Part shown: one piece after another, positions 26,383 through 36,949 of the stretch
Numbering within the stretch: position 1 is the stretch's first letter
Layout: every line of letters starts with the position of its first letter
Source of the DNA: Comamonas endophytica
GTDB taxonomy: Bacteria > Pseudomonadota > Gammaproteobacteria > Burkholderiales > Burkholderiaceae_C
Assembly (NCBI RefSeq): GCF_023634805.2
Contig: NZ_CP106881.1
Coordinates: 2,834,001-2,898,000, forward strand
DNA: 64,000 bases
Reading direction: 5' to 3'
The notes under the pieces: generated by a model
What the model was told of the DNA's origin: nothing
What the model saw: only the letters and a program-made list of their open reading frames with translations
The model's database searches: none
Translations under genes and position numbers: made by a program

Positions 26383-27486
26383 TCAGAGCCCGGTGGCGGC
26401 GGTTGCCAGCGCTGCCAGGGTCTCATCCAGCGAGGGCTGCTCGTTGTTCTTCAGGTTCGACTGGGCCTGCTGCAGCAGCACCTGCGCATTGCGCGTGCGC
26501 CGCGACGCGGGGTCGAAATACTTGGCCATGGTCTGGCTGGCCGTGCCCAGGTCGCTGCGCGCGGCATCGTACTGGCGCGCCAGCACGCCCAGGCGCGCGT
26601 TGAGCAGCGTCAGCTTGAGGTTCTCGCGCAGGAAGAAGCCCTGGTCCGGCGCCAAAAGCACGGCCTCGGGCTGGTCGATGCGGCTGACGCGCACCAGGTC
26701 GTAGATCTCCTCGCGCACCACGTTCCAGGTGCGCGTGCCCCAGTCCTGCCACCAGGCCCAGTCGCCCAGCGAATAGCGTGCGGCCGGCGCAGGGCCGGGT
26801 GCGGGGGCGGGGGCTGCGCCGCGGATCGCGCTGGGCTTGGCCACCGCATTCGCCAGCGGCAGGTCGTCGACGCCGCGCAGCAGGTCGTCGATGCGTGCCA
26901 GCAGGGCGGCGGTGTCCGTCACGGCCAGGCGCGAGATCGCTTCGAGGTCGCGTTCGATCGCGCGCTGCACCGGCGTGAGCCGCGGCTGGGCCGTGCGCTC
27001 GATGCGCTTGGCGGCGCTGCGCAGCGTGGCGACCAGCGGGTCGAGGGTGCCGGTCAGCTGCGCCTGCTGCTGCGCCATGCGGATGGCGGTGTCGATGTCG
27101 ACCACCAGCGTGTCGTCGCGGGTGCGCGACAGGCTCTGGACCAGCTCCTCGAGCTGGGTGCGCTGCAGCGTGACCTCGCCCACGCGCGCTTCCATGACCG
27201 ACAGGCGCGCCACGCTGTCGCGCGCCAGGTCCTGCGCGTCGCGCGCCATGGTGCGCGCCTCGATGGCCTGCGTGCCCGAGTCGGCGCTCTGGCGCGCGAG
27301 CTGTTCCTGGATGCCGCTCATGCGCTGCCACAGCATGCCGCTGCCGACCAGCGCCACCACGGCCACGGTACCGACGAGGTACAGCGCCAGGGACGAGGCG
27401 GGGCGTGCCGCGGCCGCGGGCGCAAGGGAGGCCTGGGCCGCATGCGGCGCAGGGGCAGACTGGTCGTGGACGGCGTCAGTGCTCAT
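26383..27486 (-). CDS. hemX: HemX-type uroporphyrinogen-III C-methyltransferase-like membrane protein
   Basis: A 367-residue inner-membrane protein with one helix (LALYLVGTVAVVALVGSGML at about 33-52), then a long periplasmic or cytosolic coiled-coil (residues 55-150) and a helical globular region. No SAM-methylase signature is visible despite the family's name. The start overlaps hemD by 11 bases. Expected to work with HemD/HemY in the tetrapyrrole branch; role in catalysis is not established. Confidence 0.88.
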   Translation of the reverse strand: MSTDAVHDQSAPAPHAAQASLAPAAAARPASSLALYLVGTVAVVALVGSGMLWQRMSGIQEQLARQSADSGTQAIEARTMARDAQDLARDSVARLSVMEARVGEVTLQRTQLEELVQSLSRTRDDTLVVDIDTAIRMAQQQAQLTGTLDPLVATLRSAAKRIERTAQPRLTPVQRAIERDLEAISRLAVTDTAALLARIDDLLRGVDDLPLANAVAKPSAIRGAAPAPAPGPAPAARYSLGDWAWWQDWGTRTWNVVREEIYDLVRVSRIDQPEAVLLAPDQGFFLRENLKLTLLNARLGVLARQYDAARSDLGTASQTMAKYFDPASRRTRNAQVLLQQAQSNLKNNEQPSLDETLAALATAATGL

Positions 27487-28270
27487 GTGCTGATTCTATA
27501 GAGGCCGCCACCTCACTCAGCGAAGGACGGCATTGCTGGACATGGCCAAAGCCCGCCTGTTGCGCGGCGGCCGCGATGCGTGGGTGGGTGGCCAGGGCGC
27601 GCGCCTGGCTCCAGTCGGTGCCGGGCAGCGCGCGCTGCAGGTTGGAGATGGCTTCGGAGCTGCTGAACAGCCACAGCGTGCCGTCGTGCGCGGCCTCGCG
27701 CGCCAGCGCCAGCGCCGTGGGTGCGAGCTGCGGCGCGTGGCGCTCGTAGACGGCCACGAATTCCAGCGTGGCACCGGCCCGGCGCAACTGCTCGGCCAGC
27801 CATTCGCGGCCGCTGCCGGAAGCGCCCGAGCCGCCGCGTACCAAAAGCACCCGGTCGCCACTTTGGATCTGCGCGCGCACCTCGGGCCACAGCGCCTCGG
27901 AGTCGAACTGCGTGGCGTCGGGCCGCGGGCCGTCGATCTGCGCCGTGGGCACGCCCGCGGCCTGCAGCGTCCGCGCCGTTCCCGGGCCGGGCGACCAGGC
28001 GCGCGTGCCGGGCGCCAGGCGCACGCCCGGCGCGAAGAAGTGCGAAACGGCATTGCCGCTGACGAACATGACGGCGCGGTAATGGCCGGGAGTGGCGCAC
28101 GCGCAGCGTGCCTTCGACAGTGCCTCGGAGGGGATTTCAGTGGGCGCGATGTCGATCAGCGGCAGCGCGCTGGCGGCGATGCCGCGCGCCTGCAGTTCGT
28201 CGACCCAGTGGCCGGCATCGGGCGCGGGGCGGGTCACCAGGACCCGCAAGGGGTGCGTGGCGTTGGGCAC
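27476..28270 (-). CDS. hemD: Uroporphyrinogen-III synthase
   Basis: A 264-residue enzyme that cyclises hydroxymethylbilane to uroporphyrinogen III. It shows the two-lobed fold with an opening RVLVTRPAPDAGHWVDEL and a later lobe LLVRGGSGASGSGREWLAEQL, plus FSSSEAISNL. HemD sequences are poorly conserved, so the call rests on this fold and on being between hemC and hemX. It starts with GTG at 28270, five bases after the hemC stop. Confidence 0.9.
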   Translation of the reverse strand: MPNATHPLRVLVTRPAPDAGHWVDELQARGIAASALPLIDIAPTEIPSEALSKARCACATPGHYRAVMFVSGNAVSHFFAPGVRLAPGTRAWSPGPGTARTLQAAGVPTAQIDGPRPDATQFDSEALWPEVRAQIQSGDRVLLVRGGSGASGSGREWLAEQLRRAGATLEFVAVYERHAPQLAPTALALAREAAHDGTLWLFSSSEAISNLQRALPGTDWSQARALATHPRIAAAAQQAGFGHVQQCRPSLSEVAASIESAHEH

Positions 28271-28275
28271 GCGCT

Positions 28276-29214
28276 TCAGGAGGACAACCCCATGCGCGCG
28301 CCCGAGGCGCGCAGCTGCTGCGCGACGGCTTCGCCCAGCGCCTCGGCTTCGGCCAGCGTGGTGACCGTGGCGTGTTCATCGACCTGCACCAGTGCCAGTT
28401 GCCCCTCGAGATCGCCCCAGGCGGCGCGCAGGAACAATTCATCGCCCTGCCAGATGCCGTGCGCGGCCAGCGGCATCGAGCAGCTGCCGCCCATGCTGCG
28501 GCTGACGGCGCGCTCGGCGGCCACGCCCAGCCAGGTCGGCTCGTGCGCCAGCGGCGCCAGCGCGGCAATCAGGTCGGCGCGGTCGGCGCGCACTTCGATG
28601 CCCAGGGCGCCCTGGCCCGCGGCGGGCAGCATCTCGTCGGCCTCGAAGGCGCAGCGGATGCGCTCTTCCAGCCCCAGGCGCTTGAGGCCCGCGGCCGCCA
28701 GCACGATGGCGTCGTAATGGCCTTCGTCGAGCTTGCGCAGGCGCGTGTCGAGGTTGCCGCGCAGCGGGGCGATGCGCAGGTCGGGGCGCTGCGCCTGCAG
28801 CAGCACCTGGCGGCGCAGGCTCGAGGTGCCGACCGTGGCGCCCTGGGGCAGGAAGTCCAGCGCGGCGTAGTTCGGCGAGACGAAGGCATCGCGCGGGTCC
28901 TCGCGCTCCATCACGCAGGCCAGCACGAAGCCTTCGGGCAGCTCCATGGGAACGTCCTTGAGCGAATGCACGGCGATGTCGGCGCGGCCTTCTTCCAGCG
29001 CGACCTCGAGTTCCTTGACGAACAGCCCCTTGCCGCCGACCTTGGACAGCGAGCGGTCGAGGATCTGGTCGCCCTTGGTGGTCATGCCCAGCAGCCGCAC
29101 GCTGTGGCCCAGGGCCTGCAGCCGGGCCTGCACATGCTCGGCCTGCCACAGCGCCAGGCGGCTTTCGCGCGTGGCGATGACAATCTCGGAATCGGGGGAA
29201 ATGGCGGTATTCAT
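28276..29214 (-). CDS. hemC: Hydroxymethylbilane synthase (porphobilinogen deaminase)
   Basis: A 312-residue enzyme that joins four porphobilinogens. Conserved [13 protein letters not shown] (16-28), [13 protein letters not shown] (45-57) and [10 protein letters not shown] (84-93) are present, and Cys245 in [13 protein letters not shown] is the attachment site of the dipyrromethane cofactor. ATG 29214 is preferred; an upstream ATG at 29271 adds 19 unconserved residues. Divergent from ppc, with a gap of about 80 bases that must hold both promoters. Confidence 0.95.
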   Translation of the reverse strand: MNTAISPDSEIVIATRESRLALWQAEHVQARLQALGHSVRLLGMTTKGDQILDRSLSKVGGKGLFVKELEVALEEGRADIAVHSLKDVPMELPEGFVLACVMEREDPRDAFVSPNYAALDFLPQGATVGTSSLRRQVLLQAQRPDLRIAPLRGNLDTRLRKLDEGHYDAIVLAAAGLKRLGLEERIRCAFEADEMLPAAGQGALGIEVRADRADLIAALAPLAHEPTWLGVAAERAVSRSMGGSCSMPLAAHGIWQGDELFLRAAWGDLEGQLALVQVDEHATVTTLAEAEALGEAVAQQLRASGARMGLSS

Positions 29215-29296
29215 GGCATCGACGCGAAGCGGCCTCAGGGCAACGCCAAATGCTAGCATGGCGCGCTGCATCCGCTAATGGCCCAGGAATATCCGC

Positions 29297-32134
29297 ATGA
29301 CCCGAACTTCCCGCAAGAACGATGAACCTTTCGCCGGCAGGAACGGCCGCAGGACCGACAAGGAATTGCCCCTGCTCGAGGACATCCGCCTGCTGGGCCG
29401 GATCCTGGGCGACGTCATCCGCGAACAGGACGGCGTGGCGGCCTATGAGCTGGTCGAGCAGATACGCCAGCTGTCGGTGGCCTTCCGGCGCGACGCCGAC
29501 CACGATGCCGACCGCCAGCTCAAGAGGCTGCTCAAGAGCCTGAGCGCGGACCAGACGGTGAGCGTGATCCGCGCCTTCACCTATTTCAGCCACCTCGCCA
29601 ATCTGGCCGAGGACCGCCACCACATCCGCCGCCGCGCGCTGCACGAGCGCGCCGGCAACACGCAGGAAGGCAGCATCGGCGTGGCGCTGGCGCGGCTGCG
29701 CTGGGCCGGCATCGCGCCCGCGGCCATCGCCCAGACGCTGGCGCAAAGCCATGTCGCGCCGGTGCTCACCGCCCACCCGACGGAGGTGCAGCGCCACAGC
29801 ATCCTCTCGGCCGAGCGCGACATCGCGCAGCTGCTGGCGGCGCGGGACGACATCAGCGAGCGCGCCCAGCTCTACAACAGCGCGCGGGACACGCTCACGC
29901 CGCGCGCGCTGGAGGACAACGAGGCGCAGCTGCGCGCGCGCGTGGCCCAGCTGTGGCAGACACGGCTGCTGCGCCACACCAAGCTCACGGTGGCCGACGA
30001 GATCGAGAATGCGCTGACCTATTACGAGGCCACCTTCCTGCGCCAGATCCCCAAGCTCTACGCCGAGCTCGAGCGCGAGCTCGGCGACCAGCCCGTGGCC
30101 AGCTTCCTGCGCATGGGGCAGTGGATCGGCGGCGACCGCGACGGCAATCCGAACGTCACGGCCGATACCTTGCAATTGGCGCTGCGCCGCCAGGCCGAAG
30201 TCGCGTTGCGCCACTACCTGACCGAAGTGCACTACCTGGGCGCGGAGCTGTCGCTGTCGGCGCACCTGGTACAGCTCACGCCCGAGATGCAGGCGCTGGC
30301 CGAGCGCTCGCCCGATACCAACGAGCACCGCCGCGACGAGCCCTACCGGCGCGCGCTGACCGGCATCTACGCGCGCCTGGCCGCGAGCCTGAAGACGCTG
30401 ACCGGCGGCGACGCCGCGCGCCATGCGGTGGCGCCGCAAAACGGCTATGTGCGCGCCGAGGAGTTCCTGGAAGACCTGCAGGTCATCGACCGCTCGCTGC
30501 GCAGCCACCACGGCGGGCCGCTGGCTGCGCAGCGCCTGCACCCGCTGATACGCGCGGTGCAGGTGTTCGGTTTCCACCTGGCCACCGTGGACCTGCGCCA
30601 GAGCTCAGACCAGCACGAGCGCGTGGTTGCCGAGCTGCTGGCCACCGCGCGGCTCGAGAGCGACTACAGCCGCCTGGACGAGACCGCCAAGCAGGCGCTG
30701 CTGCTGGATCTGCTGGAGGACGCGCGCCCGCTGCGCGTGGTGGGCGCGCAGTACTCGGCGCACACCGAGGGCGAGCTGGCGATCTTCGAGACCGCGCGGC
30801 GCATGCGCGAGACCTATGGCGCAGAGGCGATCCGCCACTACATCATCAGCCATACCGAAACCGTCAGCGACCTGCTCGAAGCCCAGCTGCTGCAAAAGGA
30901 GGTCGGGCTGATGCGCGGCACGCTCGACAGCGACGCGCGCGCGGACCTGATCGTCGTGCCGCTGTTCGAGACCATCGAGGACCTGCGCAATGCCGCGCCG
31001 ATCATGCGCGACTACTACCGGCTGCCCGGCGTCGCGGCGCTGGTGCAGCGCTCGGGCGGCGAGCAGGACATCATGCTCGGCTACAGCGACAGCAACAAGG
31101 ACGGCGGCATCTTCACCAGCAACTGGGAGCTGTACCGCGCCGAGATCGCGCTGGTGGAGCTGTTCGACGAGCTGGCGGCGAGCCATGGCATCCGGCTGCG
31201 CATGTTCCATGGCCGCGGCGGCACGGTGGGCCGCGGCGGCGGCCCGAGCTACCAGGCGATCCTGGCGCAGCCGCCGGGCACGGTGCGCGGGCAGATCCGC
31301 CTGACGGAGCAGGGCGAGGTCATTGCCTCCAAATACGCCAACCCCGAGATCGGCCGGCGCAACCTCGAGACGCTGGTCGCCGCCACGCTCGAAGCCACGC
31401 TGCTGCAGCCGACCAAGCCGGCGACGCCGGCGTTCCTCGCCGCCGCGGCGCAGCTGTCGGAGGCCAGCATGGCGGCCTACCGCGCGCTGGTCTACGAAAC
31501 CCCGGGCTTCACCTCGTACTTCTTCGGCAGCACGCCGATCCGCGAGATCGCCGAGCTCAACATCGGCTCGCGCCCGGCCTCGCGCAAGCCCTCGCAGAAG
31601 ATCGAGGACCTGCGCGCGATTCCCTGGGGCTTCAGCTGGGGCCAGTGCCGCCTCACGCTGCCGGGCTGGTACGGCTTCGGCGCGGCGGTGCAGGATTTCG
31701 TGCAGCAGCCGGGCAAGGACGCCAAGGCGCAGATGGCGCTGCTGCAGCGCATGTACCGCCAGTGGCCCTTCTTTCGCACGCTGCTGTCGAACATGGACAT
31801 GGTGCTGGCCAAGAGCGACCTGGCGCTGGCCTCGCGCTACAGCGAGCTGGTGAGCGACGCACGCGTGCGCCGGCGCATCTTCGAGGCCATCGAGGCCGAG
31901 TGGCAGCGCACCGCGCAGGCGCTGTCGCAGATCACCGGCGACCAGGAGCGGCTGGCGCACAACGCGGCGCTGGCGCGCTCCATCCGCCACCGCTTTCCCT
32001 ATATCGACCCGCTGCACCACCTGCAGGTGGAACTGGTGCGGCGCTGGCGCGCGGGGCAGGGCGACGACCGGGTGCAGACCGGGATCCACATTTCCATCAA
32101 CGGCATCGCCGCCGGGCTCCGGAACACGGGTTGA
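29297..32134 (+). CDS. ppc: Phosphoenolpyruvate carboxylase
   Basis: A 945-residue anaplerotic enzyme converting PEP and bicarbonate to oxaloacetate. Catalytic His160 lies in [13 protein letters not shown], the C-terminal half has [11 protein letters not shown], the flexible [14 protein letters not shown] loop and the terminal [11 protein letters not shown] that helps form the aspartate inhibitor site. Length is normal. Alone in its transcription unit, divergent from hemC. Confidence 0.97.
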   Translation: MTRTSRKNDEPFAGRNGRRTDKELPLLEDIRLLGRILGDVIREQDGVAAYELVEQIRQLSVAFRRDADHDADRQLKRLLKSLSADQTVSVIRAFTYFSHLANLAEDRHHIRRRALHERAGNTQEGSIGVALARLRWAGIAPAAIAQTLAQSHVAPVLTAHPTEVQRHSILSAERDIAQLLAARDDISERAQLYNSARDTLTPRALEDNEAQLRARVAQLWQTRLLRHTKLTVADEIENALTYYEATFLRQIPKLYAELERELGDQPVASFLRMGQWIGGDRDGNPNVTADTLQLALRRQAEVALRHYLTEVHYLGAELSLSAHLVQLTPEMQALAERSPDTNEHRRDEPYRRALTGIYARLAASLKTLTGGDAARHAVAPQNGYVRAEEFLEDLQVIDRSLRSHHGGPLAAQRLHPLIRAVQVFGFHLATVDLRQSSDQHERVVAELLATARLESDYSRLDETAKQALLLDLLEDARPLRVVGAQYSAHTEGELAIFETARRMRETYGAEAIRHYIISHTETVSDLLEAQLLQKEVGLMRGTLDSDARADLIVVPLFETIEDLRNAAPIMRDYYRLPGVAALVQRSGGEQDIMLGYSDSNKDGGIFTSNWELYRAEIALVELFDELAASHGIRLRMFHGRGGTVGRGGGPSYQAILAQPPGTVRGQIRLTEQGEVIASKYANPEIGRRNLETLVAATLEATLLQPTKPATPAFLAAAAQLSEASMAAYRALVYETPGFTSYFFGSTPIREIAELNIGSRPASRKPSQKIEDLRAIPWGFSWGQCRLTLPGWYGFGAAVQDFVQQPGKDAKAQMALLQRMYRQWPFFRTLLSNMDMVLAKSDLALASRYSELVSDARVRRRIFEAIEAEWQRTAQALSQITGDQERLAHNAALARSIRHRFPYIDPLHHLQVELVRRWRAGQGDDRVQTGIHISINGIAAGLRNTG

Positions 32135-32186
32135 GCGCAGCTGCGGGCGCGAAGCTTGCTAGCGGATCTGCGTGAACGAAGGGACG

Positions 32187-34364
32187 ATGGTGGAAAACGG
32201 TATTGCAACAGCCTGGCAACGCTTGCGGGCACAAAACGCCTGGGCCTATGGGCTGCGCATCACCATCGCGCTCGGCGCGGTGATGGCGCTGTGCTGGTGG
32301 CAGGGCCGCCTGCCGCAGGTGATCGCGCTGTTCCTGGGCATCACCGTCAGCGCGCTGGCCGAGACCGACGACAGCTGGCGCGGACGCACGCGCGCGCTGC
32401 TGGCCACGCTGCTGTGCTTTGCGCTGGTGGCGTTCGGCGTCGAGGCGCTGATACGCCAGCCGCTGGGCTTCGTGCTGGCGCTGGTGCTGTTCACCTTTGC
32501 CTTCACGCTGCTGGGCGCGGTGGGCGAACGCTACCGCGCGATTGCCTCGGCATCGGTGATTCTGGCGCTCTACACCGCGATCAGCATGGCGCCGGGCGCG
32601 CACACGGCGCAGCCCGGCGCCTGGCCCGTGCCGGCGCTGCTGCTGGCGGGCGCGGCCTGGTACGGGCTGCTGTCGGTCGCCTGGTGCGCGCTGTTTCCGC
32701 ACGCGCCGGTGCGCCAGAACCTGGCGACGCTGTTCGAGCAGCTGGGCGCCTATCTGCGCCTGAAGGCCAGCCTGTTCGAGCCGGTGCGCGCGGTCGATCT
32801 GGAGCGCCGGCGCATGGCGCTGGCCCAGACCAATGGCCGGGTCGTTGCCAGCCTCAACACCGTCAAGGAAAGCCTGTTCAACCGGCTCGGACCCAAGCCC
32901 GATCCCCGCGTGGACGGCGAGATGCTGCGCCACATGAACCTGTATTTCATCGCCCAGGACATCCACGAGCGCGCCAGCTCCTCGCACTACCGCTACAACG
33001 AATGGGCGCAGACGCTGTTCCACAGCGACGTGCTCTACCGCTGCCAGCGCGTGCTGGGCCTGCAGGGCGCGGCCTGCAGCCAGTTGGCCGAGGCGCTGCG
33101 CCAGCGCCAGCCGTTCGCGCCCCACGCCGAGGGCGCGCGCGCCATGGAGGACCTGCGCGCGGCCATCGATTACCTCGCTGCGCAGCAGCAGCCTGCCTGG
33201 CAGCGCGCCTTGCGCTCGCTGCGTGCGCTGGTGCGCAATCTGAGCACGCTGGATGCGCAGATTGCCGCGGCCGCGCATCCCACGGGAGGCAGCAAGCTGG
33301 CCGACCCCAGCCTGTTCAACCGCCGCCCGCGCACGCTGGCCGAGGCCTGGGCGCGCATCCGCGCCCAGCTGCACCCGAGCGCGCCGCTGCTGCGCCATGC
33401 GCTGCGCCTGTCGCTGGCGCTGGGCGCGGGCTTCGTCGCCATGCAGCTCACCGACCCGGTGCATGGCTGGTGGATCCTGCTGACCACGCTGTTCGTCTGC
33501 CTGCCGACCTATGGCGCGACGCTGGCGCGCGTCGGCCAGCGCATCCTGGGCACGGTGCTCGGATTGGTTGCGGGCTGGGCGCTGCTGCGGCTGTTTCCCG
33601 GACTGCCGGCGCAGGCGCTGATCACCGTTGCCGTGGGTGTGCTGTTCTTCGTCACGCGCACCCAGCACTACGTGACGGCCACGGCGGCGATCACGCTGCT
33701 GGTGCTGCTGTGCTTCCAGCAGACCACGGGCAACGCCTATGCGCTGATCTGGCCGCGCATGATCGACACCGTGATCGGCGCGGCCATCGCCACCGCGGCC
33801 ATGCTGCTGGTGCTGCCCGACTGGCAGGGCCGCCGGCTGCATCTGCTGGTGGCGCAGGCGATCGGCGCGCATGCGGCCTATCTGCGCGAGATCATGTCGC
33901 AATATGCCGAAGGCAAGGATGACGACCTCGACTACCGCCTGGCGCGGCGCAACGCCCACAATGCGGACGCGGCGCTGTCCACCGCGCTGTCGCAGCTGCT
34001 GCTCGAGCCGCGCGCCGTGCGCCGCCATGCGCGCGTGGGCATGCAATTGCTGCTGCTGTCGCACACGCTGCTGAACTACCTGTCGGCGCTGGGCGCGCAC
34101 CGCGACAAGCTGTTCCAGAGCGAAAGCCACCCGCTGGCCACCGAGGCGGCAGGGCAGGCCGCCGATGCGCTGGAGCAGATGGCGCAGGCCTTGAAGACCC
34201 GCCAGCCGCTGCCCGCGGACCACGGCGGCGCGGCGGCCCTGGCGCTGGAACTGGAGCAGCGCGGCGATGCGCTGGCGGATCCGTTCAGTCCGCTGGTGCT
34301 GGTTTGCCAGCAGCTGGAGCCGCTGAGGGGGGCTTGTCTGCAGTTGCTGGCGGAGCCGGAATGA
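32187..34364 (+). CDS. FUSC/YccS-family inner-membrane transport protein
   Basis: A 725-residue YccS/YhfK-type protein with two clusters of six hydrophobic helices (about residues 20-160 and 395-530) separated by a large cytosolic domain, and a C-terminal helical domain. Relatives transport aromatic acids (AaeB) or are of unknown role. GAAGGGA just before ATG 32187 decides the start; a GTG 15 bases upstream is less supported. Follows ppc with 52 bases between. Confidence 0.85.
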   Translation: MVENGIATAWQRLRAQNAWAYGLRITIALGAVMALCWWQGRLPQVIALFLGITVSALAETDDSWRGRTRALLATLLCFALVAFGVEALIRQPLGFVLALVLFTFAFTLLGAVGERYRAIASASVILALYTAISMAPGAHTAQPGAWPVPALLLAGAAWYGLLSVAWCALFPHAPVRQNLATLFEQLGAYLRLKASLFEPVRAVDLERRRMALAQTNGRVVASLNTVKESLFNRLGPKPDPRVDGEMLRHMNLYFIAQDIHERASSSHYRYNEWAQTLFHSDVLYRCQRVLGLQGAACSQLAEALRQRQPFAPHAEGARAMEDLRAAIDYLAAQQQPAWQRALRSLRALVRNLSTLDAQIAAAAHPTGGSKLADPSLFNRRPRTLAEAWARIRAQLHPSAPLLRHALRLSLALGAGFVAMQLTDPVHGWWILLTTLFVCLPTYGATLARVGQRILGTVLGLVAGWALLRLFPGLPAQALITVAVGVLFFVTRTQHYVTATAAITLLVLLCFQQTTGNAYALIWPRMIDTVIGAAIATAAMLLVLPDWQGRRLHLLVAQAIGAHAAYLREIMSQYAEGKDDDLDYRLARRNAHNADAALSTALSQLLLEPRAVRRHARVGMQLLLLSHTLLNYLSALGAHRDKLFQSESHPLATEAAGQAADALEQMAQALKTRQPLPADHGGAAALALELEQRGDALADPFSPLVLVCQQLEPLRGACLQLLAEPE

Positions 34365-34381
34365 AGGATGTGGGGTTTCTT

Positions 34382-34515
34382 GAGGACAGGACGTCCATCC
34401 TTCGACGCGGCCGGCGAGGCAGGCTCAGGACGAACGGTTTGGGAGCACTGGCCAAATCCACCGTTCGTGGTGAGCCTGCCTGGGCGGCCCCGTCGAACCA
34501 TGGACGTCCTGTCCT
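34382..34515. repeat. Inverted-repeat element, family copy C
   Basis: Left arm GAGGACAGGACGTCCATCC and right arm near 34500 with TGGACGTCCTGTCCT are complementary, enclosing GGCAGGCTCAGGACGAACGG and a CCGTTCGTGGTGAGCCTGCC mirror. It forms one long hairpin in the gap between convergent yccS-like and flhC genes. A separate GAACGCCCC / GGGGCGTTC hairpin lies at about 34540-34571 and may end either transcript. Confidence 0.85.
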
Positions 34516-34586
34516 AAAAATAGGCCCCCAGACGCAAGAACGCCCCCAGGCCAAGCCATAGGGGCGTTCAAAAACCGTAATGCAGT

Positions 34587-35132
34587 TCAGTGCAGCATGA
34601 GAGCCCCAGCATTCTTGCTCTTCCCCGCCCGCGCCGGCGGATTGCACAGTCCGCACTGGTAATGGCGCGCGTTCTCGTAGGGTTCGGTCACGAACTGGCC
34701 TTTGCAGCTCGAGCAGGCGGTGCGCGTGAGCATGTTGGCGTCGACGAACTTCACCAGGCGCCAGGCGCGCGTGAACGACAGCAGCGCTTCGAGCCCCGCG
34801 GCTTCGATCTGCTCGGCGTACAGGCGGTAGGCCTTGGTCAGCTGCTCGGCCGAATCCAGCGCCACGCCCTTGGACAGGTATTCGTAGATGTTGAGGAACA
34901 GCGAGCTGTGGATGTTTTCCTGCCAGGTCAGGAACCAGTCGGTCGAGAAGGGCAGCTGGCCCTTGGACGGCGACTTGCCCGCGATCTCCTTGTACAGGCG
35001 GATCAGGCGCTCGTACGACAGCGTGGTCTCCGATTCCAGCACCTGCATGCGCGCGCCCATTTCAATGAGCATGGCGGCGCGTTCGATCTGCTTGGATTCG
35101 TTGAGGACGCTCTTGGTGATGGAGGCGGACAT
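34587..35132 (-). CDS. flhC: FlhC subunit of flagellar master regulator
   Basis: A 181-residue partner of FlhD. The FlhD4C2 complex activates class II flagellar promoters. Cys140, Cys143, Cys160 and Cys163 form the zinc site that FlhC uses for DNA binding, and the N-terminal helices (EMGARMQVLESETTLSYERLIRLY) match the family. Starts 43 bases after flhD. No flagellar structural genes lie in this window. Confidence 0.95.
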   Translation of the reverse strand: MSASITKSVLNESKQIERAAMLIEMGARMQVLESETTLSYERLIRLYKEIAGKSPSKGQLPFSTDWFLTWQENIHSSLFLNIYEYLSKGVALDSAEQLTKAYRLYAEQIEAAGLEALLSFTRAWRLVKFVDANMLTRTACSSCKGQFVTEPYENARHYQCGLCNPPARAGKSKNAGALMLH

Positions 35133-35175
35133 GGCAGGCTTTCGACGGGAAGTGAACGGGGGCGGCGGCGGTGGC

Positions 35176-35502
35176 TTACAGCACTTCGGAGACGCGGCTG
35201 GCCATCAGGATGTTGGCGTGCAGCGTGTTGGTCGCCTCGTTGCCGATCTTGTTGGAGGAGTGGTTGGTCAGCAGGCTCCAGACCAGCTCGTCGTCCACGC
35301 GGAAGCTGCACAGCATGGTGTTGCGCGATGCCAGCTTGAGCACCTGGGCCGAGGACAGCGCGCTCAGGATGTCGGCGGCTTCTTCGTTCAGACCCAGACG
35401 GAACACGGCCTCGGCTTTGTCCTTGCGAATCATGGTCTGGGCCAGCATCAGATAGGTGAGGTTGGCTTCACGAATCTCGGCAAGCAGTTGTTCGTTGGTC
35501 AT
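35176..35502 (-). CDS. flhD: FlhD subunit of flagellar master regulator
   Basis: A 108-residue helical subunit of the FlhDC activator. EIREANLTYLMLAQTMIRKDKAEAVFRLG (residues 8-36) matches the FlhD core, which forms a tetramer with FlhC. First gene of flhDC; its promoter should be in the 304-base gap upstream (35503-35806), where nothing else was recognised. Confidence 0.94.
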   Translation of the reverse strand: MTNEQLLAEIREANLTYLMLAQTMIRKDKAEAVFRLGLNEEAADILSALSSAQVLKLASRNTMLCSFRVDDELVWSLLTNHSSNKIGNEATNTLHANILMASRVSEVL

Positions 35503-35806
35503 GGGTCAATCCTTTTCAATTCGTCAGATCGGGAACAGAGCACAAAAACCAGAGGTGTGTGGTGTCGCGATCTGTTGAAATGGATTGTGAAACAGGGCCA
35601 AAAGGAAATTAAGTCGGGGTACGTAGGTGCAGCGTGTCTGGTTCAGCCAGGGGGTATGTAAGGCAAATTCCTACAAACGCTGTCGCCAGTTCGGAATTGA
35701 TGCACCGAGAGTCGCTGCTGTAAAAAGCCCCCTCCTGCCGGCGCCATGCAGCGTCGCCGGGCCGGGGGAGTGGAGCATGCGTTGTTTTTTTGCTGTTCGC
35801 GCAGTG
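35503..35806. promoter_or_regulatory. Gap upstream of flhD; no gene seen
   Basis: This gap lies between the flhD start and the sulfurtransferase stop, all on the minus strand. It must carry the flhDC promoter. An A/T-richer patch lies near 35690-35720 and a run of T (GTTGTTTTTTTGCTG near 35779). I see no convincing -35/-10 pair or operator that I could name. Confidence 0.4.
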
Positions 35807-36715
35807 TCAGCCACGCGCAACAGGCCGCGTGGCATCGGCGCACCACTCGCTCCAGCTGCCGGCGAACAAGGAGGACTGGCCCAGCCCCGCAAGCTCCATG
35901 GCCAGCAGATTGGGTATGGCGCTGACACCGCTGCCGCACTGGTGCACGACGCTCTCGCCCGTGCGTTCGCCCAGCAGCTGCTGGAATTCGGCGCGCAGCA
36001 GTTCGCGCGGCTTGAAGCGGCCGTCAGCGGCCAGGTTCTCGCTGAAGGGACGGTTGAGCGCGCCCGGGATATGGCCGGCCACCGGGTCCAGCGGCTCGAC
36101 CTCCCCGCGGTAGCGCGCCGGCGCACGCGCATCGATCAGCGTCTGCGCCTCGGAGCCCAGGCCCGACAGCACCATGTCCGCGCTGACCAGGCGGCGCAGC
36201 GGCGGCTGCAGCGTGAAGGTGGTCTGGAAATGGCTGGGCTCCGCGCCCTGGTTGACCTGCTGTCCCGCGGCCTGCCAGGCCTGCAGCCCGCCATCGAGCA
36301 CGGCCACGGCGTCATGGCCGGCCCACTTGAGCATCCACCACAGGCGGCCGCAGAAATTCGCGCCATTGCGGTCATAGACCACGGCCTGCATGTCGTTGGA
36401 AAAGCCCACGCTCGACAGCCAGACGGAGAAGCGCTCGCGGCTGGGCAGCGGATGGCGCCCGCCGGACGCGGGCTGGTCGGCCTGCGAGACCGCCACCGAG
36501 CCATCGCTGCCGGGCACGCCATGCTTGGCGCTCAGGTCCTGGTCCAGATCGGCATAGACCGCACCCGGGATATGCGCCTGCAGGTATTGCTGGCGGCCCA
36601 GGGCAGGCTGGCCCAGGTCGAAGCTGCAGTCGAACACCATATGGGGTTGGCCGCTGGCCTGCAGCTCGGTCAGCTGCTCGGCGCGAATCAGGGTGGTGTA
36701 GGGGGTCTTGGACAT
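35807..36715 (-). CDS. sseA: 3-mercaptopyruvate/thiosulfate sulfurtransferase
   Basis: A 302-residue two-domain rhodanese. The N-terminal inactive domain precedes the catalytic one, where Cys260 lies in CGSGVSA, the loop that in the family favours mercaptopyruvate over thiosulfate. YDRNGANFCGRLWWMLKWAGH and the DARAPARYRGE strand are typical. It takes sulfur from 3-mercaptopyruvate and gives it to acceptors such as cyanide or thiols. Single gene upstream of flhD. Confidence 0.9.
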   Translation of the reverse strand: MSKTPYTTLIRAEQLTELQASGQPHMVFDCSFDLGQPALGRQQYLQAHIPGAVYADLDQDLSAKHGVPGSDGSVAVSQADQPASGGRHPLPSRERFSVWLSSVGFSNDMQAVVYDRNGANFCGRLWWMLKWAGHDAVAVLDGGLQAWQAAGQQVNQGAEPSHFQTTFTLQPPLRRLVSADMVLSGLGSEAQTLIDARAPARYRGEVEPLDPVAGHIPGALNRPFSENLAADGRFKPRELLRAEFQQLLGERTGESVVHQCGSGVSAIPNLLAMELAGLGQSSLFAGSWSEWCADATRPVARG

Positions 36716-36836
36716 CGGCGGTTCCTCGGCAAGGGCTGCAACCGCGGCCCCTGCAACCGAGGCCGCGCAATCGGCCCATTATCCGACGCCGCGCGCCGCC
36801 ATGGGGCCCAGAGCAGTTTCGTGCTGAGCAAGCCCG

Positions 36837-36914
36837 TTATCCTTCGACAGGCTCAGGACGAACGGACAACCCCCACCGTTCGCCCTGAGCTTGCCTGGGC
36901 GGCCCCGTCGAAGG
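36837..36914. repeat. Inverted-repeat element, family copy D
   Basis: Unit 1 at 36837-36865 (CCTTCGACAGGCTCAGGACG...) and unit 2 at 36876-36914 (CGTTCGCCCTGAGCTTGCC...GTCGAAGG) are inverted relative to each other in the gap upstream of the sulfurtransferase (36716-36949). Confidence 0.8.
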
Positions 36915-36949
36915 GCGCTTCAGTGCGCGGCTGTCGAGATAAAACCGCT

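Noticed and set aside
25093..27501. Very long plus-strand frame opposite the hem genes
   Set aside because: High-GC genomes give long antisense frames; its protein is an A/R/Q/G-rich mirror of HemY and HemX.
34540..34571. Terminator of flhC in the GAACGCCCC hairpin
   Set aside because: A stem is clear, but there is no proper T run on either strand, so I do not call it as a feature.
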